Positions 13,957 through 22,582 of a stretch of DNA of 64,000 nt are shown here, one piece after another. Under the pieces are notes generated by a model. It was not told where the DNA came from, ran no database searches, and was given only the letters and a program-made list of their open reading frames with translations. The translations under genes and the position numbers were made by a program. Within the stretch, counting starts at the first letter, position 1. Every line of letters starts with the position of its first letter. The DNA is from G963674665 sp964609625 (GTDB lineage: Bacteria > Desulfobacterota > Desulfovibrionia > Desulfovibrionales > Desulfovibrionaceae): the NCBI GenBank assembly GCA_964609625.1, contig CAZSRS010000003.1, positions 153,935 through 217,934 of the forward strand, read 5' to 3'.

Positions 13957-14338
13957 CCATCCTCACGAACAGGCGAAGCCGTGCTTCGCCTGTTCACTTA
14001 TGATTCAGGCGTTCACGACCGCATGAAGCGCCTGTCCACAGGCAAAACCAATGGTTGCCGAAGTGCCGACATTTTGCTAGATACATAAAAAAAGTCAATA
14101 TTCTAGCTAGGATGATTCTGTCCATGGTCCGCACGTCCCGCACCCGAAATCTCGCGCCGCCACGCCTGTTGCCCTTCATCCTGGACAATGTGCCGTGCCT
14201 CCATGATCGACCATTTGTCGACCTTGCAACGTGACAACCAGGACTCTGGCCGCCGATGTCATTGGATAACCTGTTCAGCAAGGAAGAGCAGGCCCTGGAA
14301 AAGGCCCGGGCCGTGCTGCACAATGCCGGCGCCGGCGC
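13957..14338. repeat. 382-bp direct repeat, copy 2
   Basis: This is the partner of 7608-7989, identical throughout. Here the cyclase reading frame continues past the repeat edge, so this copy carries the functional gene end. It begins 28 bases after the kinase stop codon. Confidence 0.95.
13967..13995. terminator. hairpin after the hybrid kinase gene
   Basis: The same 13-bp stem and CGT loop as at 7618-7646 lies 38 bases after the kinase stop. Its position after the gene in this copy supports a terminator role, but a downstream T-run is lacking. Confidence 0.5.
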
Positions 14339-15002
14339 CCCCCAATTGCGCCAAGCTCTGACAGACATGGACAAGGCCTATTCCCGGCTGCTCAAGCAAT
14401 CCCGGCGGTTGATCATTCTCAGCGACAAGCAGCAGGAGGACCTGCGACGACTCATCCAAGAGAACGAGTGCTACCTCGAACGCCTCGAAGCCTTGAGCCG
14501 CACCGACAGCCTCACCCAGGTGCCCAACCGCCGCTATTTCGACGAGTTCCTCCAGGAGGAGTGGGCGCGGGCCAAACGAGCCTGCACGCCCCTCTCCATG
14601 CTGCTCCTCGATCTCGACCGGTTCAAGGAATACAACGACCATCATGGCCATGGCCAGGGCGACATCTGCCTGCAACGCATCGCCTTGGCCCTGTTCGAGG
14701 TGGCCAAGCGCTCTTCCGACTTCTTCGCCCGCTACGGCGGCGAGGAGTTTGCCTGCATCCTGCCCGAAACAGATCTGGACGGAGCCCAGACCGTGGCCCA
14801 GCGCATGCTCCGGGCCGTGGCCGACCTGGCCCTGCCGCACGGCTTTTCGGATGTGGCGCCACACGTGACCATCAGTATCGGGCTGGTCACCATGCGCATG
14901 GTCAAGGGTGAGAGCCCTGGAGAACTGCTGCGCGCCGCGGACACGCAACTCTACGAGGCCAAGCGACTGGGCCGCGATCGCCACGCGGGCATCGCTATCT
15001 GA
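14256..15002 (+). CDS. diguanylate cyclase (GGDEF)
   Basis: This 248-residue cytoplasmic protein should make cyclic di-GMP from two GTP. The N-terminal 80 residues are helical and coiled-coil-like, including a DKQQEDLRRLIQENE stretch. The GGDEF domain (about 82-245) has the GTP-binding DSLTQVPNRRYF, the metal Asp in LDLDRFKEYND, an intact active site GGEEF (161-165) and, five residues before it, the RxxD product-inhibition site RSSD (152-155). Its first 27 codons and leader lie in the direct repeat. No EAL or receiver domain is attached. AT-rich leader elements TTGCTA and AATATT about 17 bases apart may be its promoter. Confidence 0.93.
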   Translation: MSLDNLFSKEEQALEKARAVLHNAGAGAPQLRQALTDMDKAYSRLLKQSRRLIILSDKQQEDLRRLIQENECYLERLEALSRTDSLTQVPNRRYFDEFLQEEWARAKRACTPLSMLLLDLDRFKEYNDHHGHGQGDICLQRIALALFEVAKRSSDFFARYGGEEFACILPETDLDGAQTVAQRMLRAVADLALPHGFSDVAPHVTISIGLVTMRMVKGESPGELLRAADTQLYEAKRLGRDRHAGIAI

Positions 15003-15111
15003 ATCGGCCGTGTGCCGCGTGTTCCGAGCTTGCTTTTTGCCTTCGGCCTTGGCACTTATAGCCCTTCCTTGAACCAGGGGGCATCACCGTCGTCCAGAGC
15101 AGGAGAGTGCC

Positions 15112-15606
15112 ATGGCCAGCCTTGCATCCACGTTCAAGAAGATCGACCTTGCCGTCGTGACCATCGCCGGGGGCATGATTCTCACCCTCGTGCTGTTTTT
15201 CTACTTCATGCAAAAGGACGGCATCAAGCGCGATCCCAAATACATCGAGGTCTCCAGCCAAGTGGGGCCGCAGTTCGACAAGATCAGCAGCTACCTGGAC
15301 ACTGTCAAAAGGCATTACAAGAGCGCCGGGGAGATTCCTCAGTCCGAGGCCAGGAACGCGGCCGATCGTCGTGCCGGCAAGTTCCACTTCCAGATGAAGA
15401 ACATGGGCGTCTACAACGGAGAATTCGGCTATTGCCTGGTGGCGGAGCACATCAACAACAACGGCCGGGCCTACTACTCCTCCATCCCGGTCACGGACCC
15501 CACCTGGGAGGGTAATCGCAGCTACCACCATTATGTCACGGGGCAGGAGCCCGCGCCCGACCTTACCGGCCCTTGCAACGAACAGGTCATCCGCGGTTCT
15601 CGCTGA
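15112..15606 (+). CDS. hypothetical membrane-anchored periplasmic protein
   Basis: This 164-residue protein begins with a short basic stretch (FKKID), a hydrophobic segment at about 12-33, and a soluble C-terminal part likely outside the inner membrane. The soluble part is rich in Tyr, Asn and charged residues and has just two cysteines (about 107 and 156), which could form a disulfide. AGGAG at 15101-15105 supports the ATG at 15112. It lies 109 bases after the diguanylate cyclase on the same strand, so it may be co-expressed. I do not recognise the family and assign no function. Confidence 0.75.
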   Translation: MASLASTFKKIDLAVVTIAGGMILTLVLFFYFMQKDGIKRDPKYIEVSSQVGPQFDKISSYLDTVKRHYKSAGEIPQSEARNAADRRAGKFHFQMKNMGVYNGEFGYCLVAEHINNNGRAYYSSIPVTDPTWEGNRSYHHYVTGQEPAPDLTGPCNEQVIRGSR

Positions 15607-15743
15607 ACGAGTTCCATATCCGGGCGTGATTGGGGCGCGTGCTGCATCCGGGACTCATATCCCGGTGCCACCGCCATCGGAGAGCCCCACCGGTATCGTG
15701 CGACTGGGCTTGTCCTGATCGCGTCTTGGCCTGACACCTCCGC

Positions 15744-16721
15744 TCACCACCGCACCAGTACCTTGAGCGCACCCGGGGTCCTGGCCGTTGCAAAGGCGCT
15801 TTCAAAGGCCTCGAAGGGCCGCACTGTCTGGATCAGGGGGCGCGGGTCCACCCACCCGTTGGCCAGATAGCGTACCGCCAGTTCCATGTCGCCGCAACGC
15901 GAGCCCAGGATGGTGATCTCGTCCACCACCACCTTGGCCATGTCCATCTGGGTGGGTTGGTGCGAGGTGGTCTTGGACACCACGGTTCCCTCGGGCCGCA
16001 CGGCTTGCAGGACCTGGGGCAAGGTCTCCGGCCGCCCCCCAGCCTCGATGACCACGTCGAAAAGCCCGTGCCGCCGCACCAGCGGAGCCAGCCCCTGCTC
16101 CTGTGTCACGAGTTCCGTCCGTACGCCCACCGCGGCGGCGATGGCCAGCTTGTCCGGATGCCGGCCGGCCAGGATCAGATCCGGACACTGATAGCGCAGG
16201 CCCAGGGCCGACAACAGGCCGAGCTTGCCGTCCCCCACGATCAGCAGCCTGTCCCGGTGGGTGAGCTTGCACTGCTGCCCCGGTTCCAGGGCGGCAGCCA
16301 GCAGCTCCGCGAACACGGCCACCTCGTCGGGCAGGGATGGGGGCACCTCCACCAGATTGACCACCGGCGCGCGGCAGAAATCGGCAAAGGCGCCGTCACC
16401 CCCCACGATCCCAAGCACGGTGCGGTTGGGGCAATGCCGATGCCGCCCCGCCGCACAGACCGGGCAGGACCGGCAGGCAAAGTTGATGTCCGCCACCACC
16501 CGCCGGCCCAACCAGTACGGCGCGTCGGGCACCTCGACCACCTCGGCCACGAATTCGTGCCCCGGCACGCCCTTGTAGCCGTAATACCCGTTGAACAGCT
16601 CCACGTCCGTGTTGCAGATGCCGGCCATGCGCAGCCTGAGCAGGGCCATGCCCGGCCCTGCCGTCGGCTGGGGGCGCTCCACCAGGTCCAGTGTCTGGTT
16701 GTCAAAATATACCGCGCGCAT
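15744..16721 (-). CDS. zinc-dependent MDR alcohol dehydrogenase-like protein
   Basis: This 325-residue medium-chain dehydrogenase should oxidise an alcohol or polyol with NAD(P)+. The catalytic zinc site is suggested by C34 in AGICNTD and by GHEF about 20 residues later. The structural zinc loop is complete, with four Cys in FACRSCPVCAAGRHRHC. The Rossmann core has GDGKLGLLSALGL. AAGGAG precedes the ATG at 16721; the frame extends upstream to 16850, but that extension has no family resemblance. It is divergent from the C_GCAxxG_C_C gene with 121 bases between. The substrate is not predictable. Nearby glycerate kinase hints at C3 metabolism, which is weak inference. Confidence 0.88.
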   Translation of the reverse strand: MRAVYFDNQTLDLVERPQPTAGPGMALLRLRMAGICNTDVELFNGYYGYKGVPGHEFVAEVVEVPDAPYWLGRRVVADINFACRSCPVCAAGRHRHCPNRTVLGIVGGDGAFADFCRAPVVNLVEVPPSLPDEVAVFAELLAAALEPGQQCKLTHRDRLLIVGDGKLGLLSALGLRYQCPDLILAGRHPDKLAIAAAVGVRTELVTQEQGLAPLVRRHGLFDVVIEAGGRPETLPQVLQAVRPEGTVVSKTTSHQPTQMDMAKVVVDEITILGSRCGDMELAVRYLANGWVDPRPLIQTVRPFEAFESAFATARTPGALKVLVRW

Positions 16722-16842
16722 ACAAGGCTCCTTGTGTGGGATGACCGTTGATTCTCCGAGTCGGAAAACAGGGGCTTGCGCTTGGGGGCGCAGTGGTGAA
16801 CAATGCCCCGCATTCCACCCCAGAGTACAAGGAGCAGCGTTC

Positions 16843-17307
16843 ATGGACAACCCGAAAGTATCACCGGAAGAGGCGGGCGAGGAAGCCGGGCGAATCTTCG
16901 CCTCGGGGTTCTACTGCGCCGAAAGCGTGCTCCTGGCCGTGGCCAGGGCAAACGGCCTGGAGACTCCCGAACTCACGCGCCTGGCCACCGGGCTGTGCAG
17001 CGGCATATCGCGCTGCGACGGCCCCTGCGGCGCGTTCAGCGGCGGCGTCCTGGCCCTGGGCCTGCTCTTCGGCAGGGAGCATCCCGAGGAGCCCGTAGAC
17101 CCCTGCTACGCACTGAGCCAACGGTTCAAGGCAGCCTTTGAACATCGATGGGGCAGCACCTCCTGCACCGCCCTGCTGGGCTGCAACCTTGGCTCTCCGG
17201 AAGCCAGACAGCATTACAGGGACGCGGGGCTCAAGTTGTCCATCTGCGAACCCCTCACCCGCTGGGCAGCGGCCTGCGTACAGGAAATCTGCCTGGCCGC
17301 CGGCTAG
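16843..17307 (+). CDS. C_GCAxxG_C_C family redox protein
   Basis: This 154-residue soluble protein belongs to the small cysteine-rich family named after its motif. Visible elements are FYCAES (C25), CSGISRCDGPCGAFSGG (C52, C58, C62) and later SCTALLGC plus two C-terminal cysteines. The family is thought to be redox active, often found in anaerobes next to oxidoreductases, but its reaction is not established. GGAG at 16831-16834 region precedes the ATG at 16843. It lies divergently from the MDR dehydrogenase and 53 bases before glycerate kinase, with which it may share a transcript. Confidence 0.82.
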   Translation: MDNPKVSPEEAGEEAGRIFASGFYCAESVLLAVARANGLETPELTRLATGLCSGISRCDGPCGAFSGGVLALGLLFGREHPEEPVDPCYALSQRFKAAFEHRWGSTSCTALLGCNLGSPEARQHYRDAGLKLSICEPLTRWAAACVQEICLAAG

Positions 17308-17360
17308 GTTCCATGCTCGGCCAATAACGCGGGCCACCGGGACGGTCCGGCAAAGGAGCC

Positions 17361-18737
17361 ATGCAAGCCATGACGGCGCTCTCCCATTTGGATGTCATTT
17401 TCCGGGCAGGTCTCGCGCGCGTGGAACCCTTTCGGATGCTCGCGGAGCATGTCTCCCTGGAAGGATCGTGCCTGGTGGTGCTCCTCGAAGACCAGCGCCT
17501 GGAACTGGATCTGACGCCCTTCCAGCGCATCCTGGTCCTGGGCGCGGGCAAGGCGGCCGCACCCATGGCCCGTGCCCTCGAGTCGATCCTCGGCGAGCGC
17601 ATCGACCAGGGCTGCATCGTGGTCAAATACGGCCACACCGCCCCCTTGCGGCGGATACGGATGCTCGAGGCAGGCCACCCGGTGCCGGACGACAATGGTG
17701 TGGCCGCAGCCGCGGCGCTGCTGCGCCTGGCCGAAGAAGCCGACGCGAGAACCTTGGTCATCACGCTGATTTCCGGAGGTGGCTCGGCCCTGCTCCCCGC
17801 GCCCTTGGAATACGAACTCCGTGGCTGCACGGTCCGACTCAGCCTCGCGGACAAGCAACGGACCACCAGGGCATTGTTGCGGTGCGGTGCCGAGATCGCC
17901 GAGATCAACTGCATCCGCAAACACCTTTCCGCGCTCAAGGGGGGGCGTCTTTTGCAACGCCTGGCCCCGGCCAGGAGCCTGAGCTTCATTCTTTCCGACG
18001 TGGTGGGCGATGATCTGAGCAGCATCGCCTCGGGCCTCACCAGCAGCGACCAGAGCACCTATGCCGACGCCCTGGCCGTCGTGGAGAAGTACGACATAGC
18101 CGCGGAGCTGCCGGCCAGGGTCCTGGAGACCCTGCGGGAGGGCGCACAAGGGCTGATTCTCGAGACCCTCGCGCCTGGGGACCCTGCCGAGGCCCTGTGC
18201 ACCAACGTCCTCCTGGGCAACAATGCCCGCGCCCTGGCAGCGGCCGGCGACAAGGCCCGGGAACTGGGCTACAACGTACTCTGCCTGACCTCTCGGATCA
18301 CGGGCGAGGCCAGGGAAGTGGCCAAGGTTCTGGCAGCCGTGGCAGCCGATCTGGCTTGCTCCGGATTCCCGGTCGCAAAGCCGGCCTGCGTGATTTCCGG
18401 GGGCGAGCCCACCGTGACCCTGCGTGGAGCGGGCACGGGAGGGCGCAATCAGGAACTGGCCCTGGCCTTCCTGGCAGCCATGGAACAACGCCCCGACACC
18501 TTCCAGGGCGTCTCGTTCCTGGCCGCATCCACCGATGGCAACGACGGCCCAACGGATGCGGCCGGAGCCTTCGCATCCTTGGATATCCTGGGGCGGGCCA
18601 AGGAGGCCGGGCTCTCCCTGCGCGAGTACCTGCGGCAGAACGACGCCAACCATTTCTTCGATGCCGTCAACGGCCTGTACAAGACCGCCCCCACCAATAC
18701 GAATGTCTGTGACCTGCATATCATGCTCGTGCGCTGA
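17361..18737 (+). CDS. glycerate 2-kinase (MOFRL family)
   Basis: This 458-residue enzyme should phosphorylate D-glycerate to 2-phosphoglycerate, feeding lower glycolysis. It has the DUF4147 N-terminal domain with VLGAGKAAAPMARALE near 55-70, the ISGGGSALLP loop near 137-146, and the C-terminal MOFRL domain with GGRNQELALA and STDGNDGPTDAAGA. Older annotation calls this family hydroxypyruvate reductase (TtuD), but the kinase role is better supported biochemically. AAAGGAG at 17352-17358 sits 2 bases before the ATG at 17361 and 11 before the in-frame ATG at 17370, so the start is uncertain by three codons. The C_GCAxxG_C_C gene precedes it on the same strand. Confidence 0.93.
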   Translation: MQAMTALSHLDVIFRAGLARVEPFRMLAEHVSLEGSCLVVLLEDQRLELDLTPFQRILVLGAGKAAAPMARALESILGERIDQGCIVVKYGHTAPLRRIRMLEAGHPVPDDNGVAAAAALLRLAEEADARTLVITLISGGGSALLPAPLEYELRGCTVRLSLADKQRTTRALLRCGAEIAEINCIRKHLSALKGGRLLQRLAPARSLSFILSDVVGDDLSSIASGLTSSDQSTYADALAVVEKYDIAAELPARVLETLREGAQGLILETLAPGDPAEALCTNVLLGNNARALAAAGDKARELGYNVLCLTSRITGEAREVAKVLAAVAADLACSGFPVAKPACVISGGEPTVTLRGAGTGGRNQELALAFLAAMEQRPDTFQGVSFLAASTDGNDGPTDAAGAFASLDILGRAKEAGLSLREYLRQNDANHFFDAVNGLYKTAPTNTNVCDLHIMLVR

Positions 18738-18919
18738 TCATGCCCCAGGCGGCTGACAAGGCCGCACGCCTCCGACGGCATACTTTGGAATCCTTGAAAG
18801 TGCTTGTCTTTCGGGAATTCGGCCATGTATTGCTGGCCCAAAGTGATTTTGTCCGGCATACGGCAATGGTAGGGGTGATCGTCTTCGACCCGGCGCAATA
18901 AGCTGAACAAAGGCAGACG

Positions 18920-19960
18920 ATGAACAGAATTTTCTGGATCGGCACGCCGTTTTTCGCCCCCGCACTCTCCAGACTCGGCTGGCAAGTCGCCCTGCAAGAC
19001 ATCGGACACGCCGACCTGTTCGGCTGGCAGGACGTGGTCGCCGCCGCCGGCTGGGAGCCAGACGTCGTGGTGGTCGGGGACAAGAGCCGCCCCCCGTTTC
19101 TTCTCGGTATGGAAGATTTTCCCTGCCTCACGGTCTTCTACTGCGTGGATTCGCACATCCACGGCTGGTACCCATTCTATGCCCAGGGATTTGACGTCTG
19201 CCTGATGAGCCTGAAGGATCACATCCCCTCCATGTACCGCACCTGGCTCAGACCGGAGCGGGTCTGGTGGTCTCCCCCCTTTTCCAATGACGCAGACATG
19301 CCCGGCGAGTACGCGCCCCTGTGGGAAGTCCTCTTCGTGGGCACGGTGGACAGGGAAACCACGCCGCGCCGCCATGCCTTTTTTCGCCGTCTGCGGGAGC
19401 GCCTGCCAAGCTTGCACGTCACCAGGGGCGATTACCGCTCGCTCTACCCTCGTGCGCGCATCGTGCTCAACTACTGCGAATTCGGAGACCTGAACTTCAG
19501 GGTGTTCGAGGCCCTGGGGTGCGGCGCGTGCCTGGTGACGCCGCGGGTGCGTCACGGGCTCGAAGCCTTGTTCACCCCTGGCCGGGACCTGCTGCTCTAT
19601 GAGCTGCATGGGGGCGCGTCTGGGACCTATGCAGGAGTCGCGGCGGAAGTGGACGCGGCCTGCGGGGTTCTGGAGGGCGCGCTTGCGGACGAGTCCCACT
19701 GCCGGAGCATCGCCGCGCAGGGCCTGGCCCTGGTCAACGCCGGTCACAAGGCCGCCCACCGGGCCGAGGCCTTTACCCGGCGCTTGGAACCGCTGCTCGA
19801 GAACAGGGAAAACATCATTGCCAAGAGAATGCGCAATGCCGCGCGCATCCGCGAGAGCGCGCTGAAGATGCTGTACCTGTTGCACGCCCAGAACAGCGGC
19901 GACGCGTGGCGCAAAAAGGCCTATCTCCAGGCTGCCACAGGGGCATTCACGACGAGCTGA
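18920..19960 (+). CDS. CgeB-like glycosyltransferase
   Basis: This 346-residue protein resembles the spore-protein CgeB/YkvP type of GT-B glycosyltransferases. The C-terminal half has the nucleotide-sugar region typical of the family: LYPRARIVLNYCE then FRVFEALGCGACLVTPR (about 192-211), where the Glu of the E-x-L-G-C-G motif contacts the donor. The N-terminal half has a Rossmann-like start and FYCVDSHIHGWY. No membrane segment is visible, so it probably works in the cytoplasm on a surface glycan or flagellar/peptide substrate. AAGGC is just before the ATG at 18920. Substrate is unknown. The 182-base gap before it holds no convincing gene. Confidence 0.8.
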   Translation: MNRIFWIGTPFFAPALSRLGWQVALQDIGHADLFGWQDVVAAAGWEPDVVVVGDKSRPPFLLGMEDFPCLTVFYCVDSHIHGWYPFYAQGFDVCLMSLKDHIPSMYRTWLRPERVWWSPPFSNDADMPGEYAPLWEVLFVGTVDRETTPRRHAFFRRLRERLPSLHVTRGDYRSLYPRARIVLNYCEFGDLNFRVFEALGCGACLVTPRVRHGLEALFTPGRDLLLYELHGGASGTYAGVAAEVDAACGVLEGALADESHCRSIAAQGLALVNAGHKAAHRAEAFTRRLEPLLENRENIIAKRMRNAARIRESALKMLYLLHAQNSGDAWRKKAYLQAATGAFTTS

Positions 19961-20003
19961 ATGTCCTGCGTGCGTTGAGGGACACCGTGGGCAGTCGCCG
20001 ACA

Positions 20004-20029
20004 GCCGCACTGGCGCGTCCAGTGGCGGT
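20004..20029. terminator. possible bidirectional terminator between glycosyltransferase and lptD
   Basis: GCCGCACTGG (20004-20013) can pair with CCAGTGGCGGT (20019-20029) with one bulge. It lies between two convergent genes, where a shared terminator is expected, but it lacks a T-run. Confidence 0.3.
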
Positions 20030-20053
20030 CAGGCCGGTGCGGGTGGCGACAGG

Positions 20054-22411
20054 CTAGAAAAAGTTCACGTTCATGAGGCTGAACCACGCTTCCACGCGGT
20101 TCTCCAGGGGGGTGGCCGTGCCGGAAACGGTGATGCCGAAGCACTGGTGATTGTAGCTCAGGGAGAGGGAGGTTTCGAGGTCCTTTTCCTTCTGGATGTC
20201 CGTGCGGTAGCCGGCTCCCACGCTCAGCCCTCCGAACAGGGCGAGTTCCAAGGCCAGATCCAGGACATTCATGTCGCCGTAGAGGTTCCCATTCCGATCC
20301 AGCCGTTTGTACTCGCGGACAGAGTTCTGGAAGTCGAGTCCCACGGAGGTGGTGACCCAGTCCGGGATTCCCAGCGTCAGGGTGTGTGAGTGCTCAGTGA
20401 TCTCAACGAGATAGGGTGAAATCCAGGTCTTCTGATTCAGGCTGGCCCAGGGGGTGAGCCGCAGCGTCGTGTCGGCCAGGAAATCCGAGAAGGGGCGGCG
20501 GGAGTAGGTGCCGACCAAGTCCGTACGGTAGGACTCGGCAATGTCGTAGCTGTGCGCAACGCGCATGCTGAGAAAATCGAGGTAATCAACCGAGATGTTG
20601 GGTTGCGGGTCATCCTCGGTGCCCATGACCACGCTTTCTCGCTTGCGGGTCAGGACGTTGGTCACCGAGACCGTGACTTGGTTGATTTCGTCGATGCGGT
20701 CCTGGAAGTCGTAATACGGGTTTCCGCGCTGCCTGACGTCCGGAAGGCGCTTGTACTCGACGCGGGGCTGGATGCTGTGCTTGAGTTTGGTCCACTGGCT
20801 GTCGCCCAGGTTGGCCAGGGTGGCCTTCAGGGGCTCCACGCCGAACTCGAAGACACGGAAGACCTCGCTGTCGGCCTTGACGTTGATTTCCACCATCTCG
20901 CGACTGGAGTGGTCTGCCTTGCGCTCGAAGTAGCGCGGATTTGGATTGAACTCGTGGTGATCCGTGGAGTAGAGCGATTGGCGGTAGCCGATGCTGGTGA
21001 TGATGGACCCATAGTCCGAGATCAGAGGCACGCTCAGAGTCGGATTGAAGAACAGGCGCCCGCCGGTGGAGCCGACGTTGCGACGGTAGTTGGTGCCCAC
21101 GGTCTCCAGGTCGAACTCCAGAGGCAGGTACTCCAGGCCCGGGATGCGGTTCTTGTACACATAGGCCGAGAACTCGGGCAGTTTCTGGAGTTGGGGTGCG
21201 TTTTCCAACGAGAGGTTGCCGTGGCCGTATTCCACGGGCTGGGTGTACTGGACCATGGAGGCCAGCAAGCCGCGGTCAAAGGACTTGGAAACCAACAAGG
21301 TGCTCACGCGGTCCTGGTCGATTTCATTGATGGAGCGGCGGAACTCGTCTTCCATCACCTTCTTGCTGTGCCTGTAGCCCGAAAGACCGCTCTTGAACTC
21401 GCGCAGGTAGTTCTGGTCCGAAACAAAGTCCAGGTCCAGCTTCACGTCCAGGTCAAGGCCTGGGATGGTGGCATTGAGCATGGAGCGCAGCCAGAAACGG
21501 TCGTGGTTGGTGCGGATGAGCCCGTCCTGGTTCAGGGGTGACGGTTCCTGGGACTCGCGGCTCACCGCGACGTTGTCGTACATGTAGTCGAAACGCCAAA
21601 AGCCCTTGGCCTTGAACAAGTCCCAATTGTGGCGGTACTCCACGCCCTGCATGAAGCCACGGGCCGAGTGCAGGTTCTCGTACAGGGTGATGTCGTTTTC
21701 TTCGTCGAGCACGACATAGATGGGGACGTTGACCTGCGCGCCCATGCGGTTGCTGTAGCCCACGCCCGGCATGAGCAGGCCGCTTGTGCGTTCCTTGGTG
21801 CTCATGGACAGGATGGGGGAGTACAGGACCGGCGTGTCCTTGATGTTGAAGCGAGCGTTCTTAAGCTTGGCCTTGCCGTCGATATTCACCGTGCCTTCGT
21901 CGGCCTCGAAGGACCAGGCGGGGACGTCACCGTCGCAGGCGGTGACCTTGGCTTCCTTGAACGAATAGACATCGCCGGCCTGTTTTTGCATATAGGAGCC
22001 GGTGAAGTAGACGTGGGGCTTGGCCAGGAAGACGCGGCCGTTCTTCAGCCAGCCGACCTGCTGGTTCAGGTCGAATTCCGCCTCCTCGGCCTCCATCTCG
22101 TCGCCCCCCAGCCCGGCGCGCACGTTACCCTTGAGATAGACCCAGTGGGTATTGCGGTGATAGCGGGCGAAGTCGGCCTTGAGATAGTTTCCTTCCTGCC
22201 GGAGCACGACATCGCCGGAGGCTTCGACGATCTCCCCGTCCTGGAGGCTGACGGCCCTGTCGGCCTCGATGTTCCAGATGGTGTCGGGTTGCAGCTTTCC
22301 CAGTAGTTCCTCGTTCTCCATCGCGGATACAGGGGAGGGCAGGAATGTCGAGAGCAGCAGGAGCAGCGCTGCAAAAACGGCATGGAAAAGGGGTGAGGCG
22401 GGTCTGAGCAT
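20054..22411 (-). CDS. lptD: LPS-assembly protein LptD
   Basis: This 785-residue outer-membrane protein inserts lipopolysaccharide into the outer leaflet. It has a signal peptide (hydrophobic about 9-29, PSPVSA), an OstA/LptA-like beta-jellyroll at about 40-180 (ADRAVSLQDGEIVEASGDV, then YLKADFARYHR), and a long beta-barrel region rich in alternating aromatic residues to a C-terminal Phe. Only two cysteines remain after the leader, one in VTACDGD and one in NHQCFG near the end; E. coli LptD has four, so the disulfide pattern must differ. AAGGA precedes the ATG at 22411. It is divergent from alr. Confidence 0.93.
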   Translation of the reverse strand: MLRPASPLFHAVFAALLLLLSTFLPSPVSAMENEELLGKLQPDTIWNIEADRAVSLQDGEIVEASGDVVLRQEGNYLKADFARYHRNTHWVYLKGNVRAGLGGDEMEAEEAEFDLNQQVGWLKNGRVFLAKPHVYFTGSYMQKQAGDVYSFKEAKVTACDGDVPAWSFEADEGTVNIDGKAKLKNARFNIKDTPVLYSPILSMSTKERTSGLLMPGVGYSNRMGAQVNVPIYVVLDEENDITLYENLHSARGFMQGVEYRHNWDLFKAKGFWRFDYMYDNVAVSRESQEPSPLNQDGLIRTNHDRFWLRSMLNATIPGLDLDVKLDLDFVSDQNYLREFKSGLSGYRHSKKVMEDEFRRSINEIDQDRVSTLLVSKSFDRGLLASMVQYTQPVEYGHGNLSLENAPQLQKLPEFSAYVYKNRIPGLEYLPLEFDLETVGTNYRRNVGSTGGRLFFNPTLSVPLISDYGSIITSIGYRQSLYSTDHHEFNPNPRYFERKADHSSREMVEINVKADSEVFRVFEFGVEPLKATLANLGDSQWTKLKHSIQPRVEYKRLPDVRQRGNPYYDFQDRIDEINQVTVSVTNVLTRKRESVVMGTEDDPQPNISVDYLDFLSMRVAHSYDIAESYRTDLVGTYSRRPFSDFLADTTLRLTPWASLNQKTWISPYLVEITEHSHTLTLGIPDWVTTSVGLDFQNSVREYKRLDRNGNLYGDMNVLDLALELALFGGLSVGAGYRTDIQKEKDLETSLSLSYNHQCFGITVSGTATPLENRVEAWFSLMNVNFF

Positions 22412-22526
22412 GTGCGGTCCTTGATTTCCCATGGCTCCCGGTGTAATCGCCCATAAGCGTGCAACTGGGCCGTCAAGCGGCGGTGAGTGAAAATTTTCTA
22501 CCACGTTCGAATGCGCATAACAAGAC

Positions 22527-22556
22527 TTGACTGTTTTTTTAACTCACTGAAATAAT
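22527..22556 (+). promoter_or_regulatory. candidate sigma-70 promoter of alr
   Basis: TTGACT at 22527-22532, an 18-base spacer with a T-run, and AATAAT at 22551-22556 make a good match, 27 bases upstream of the alr start. The spacer is one base longer than ideal. Confidence 0.5.
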
Positions 22557-22582
22557 AAGCTTCACCTCTTTTTCACGAGGGA

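Noticed and set aside
18449..19885. A 478-codon minus-strand frame opposite glycerate kinase and the CgeB-like gene
   Set aside because: Only the stretch in the gap between the two genes looks protein-like; there is no start there and the rest is antisense shadow.
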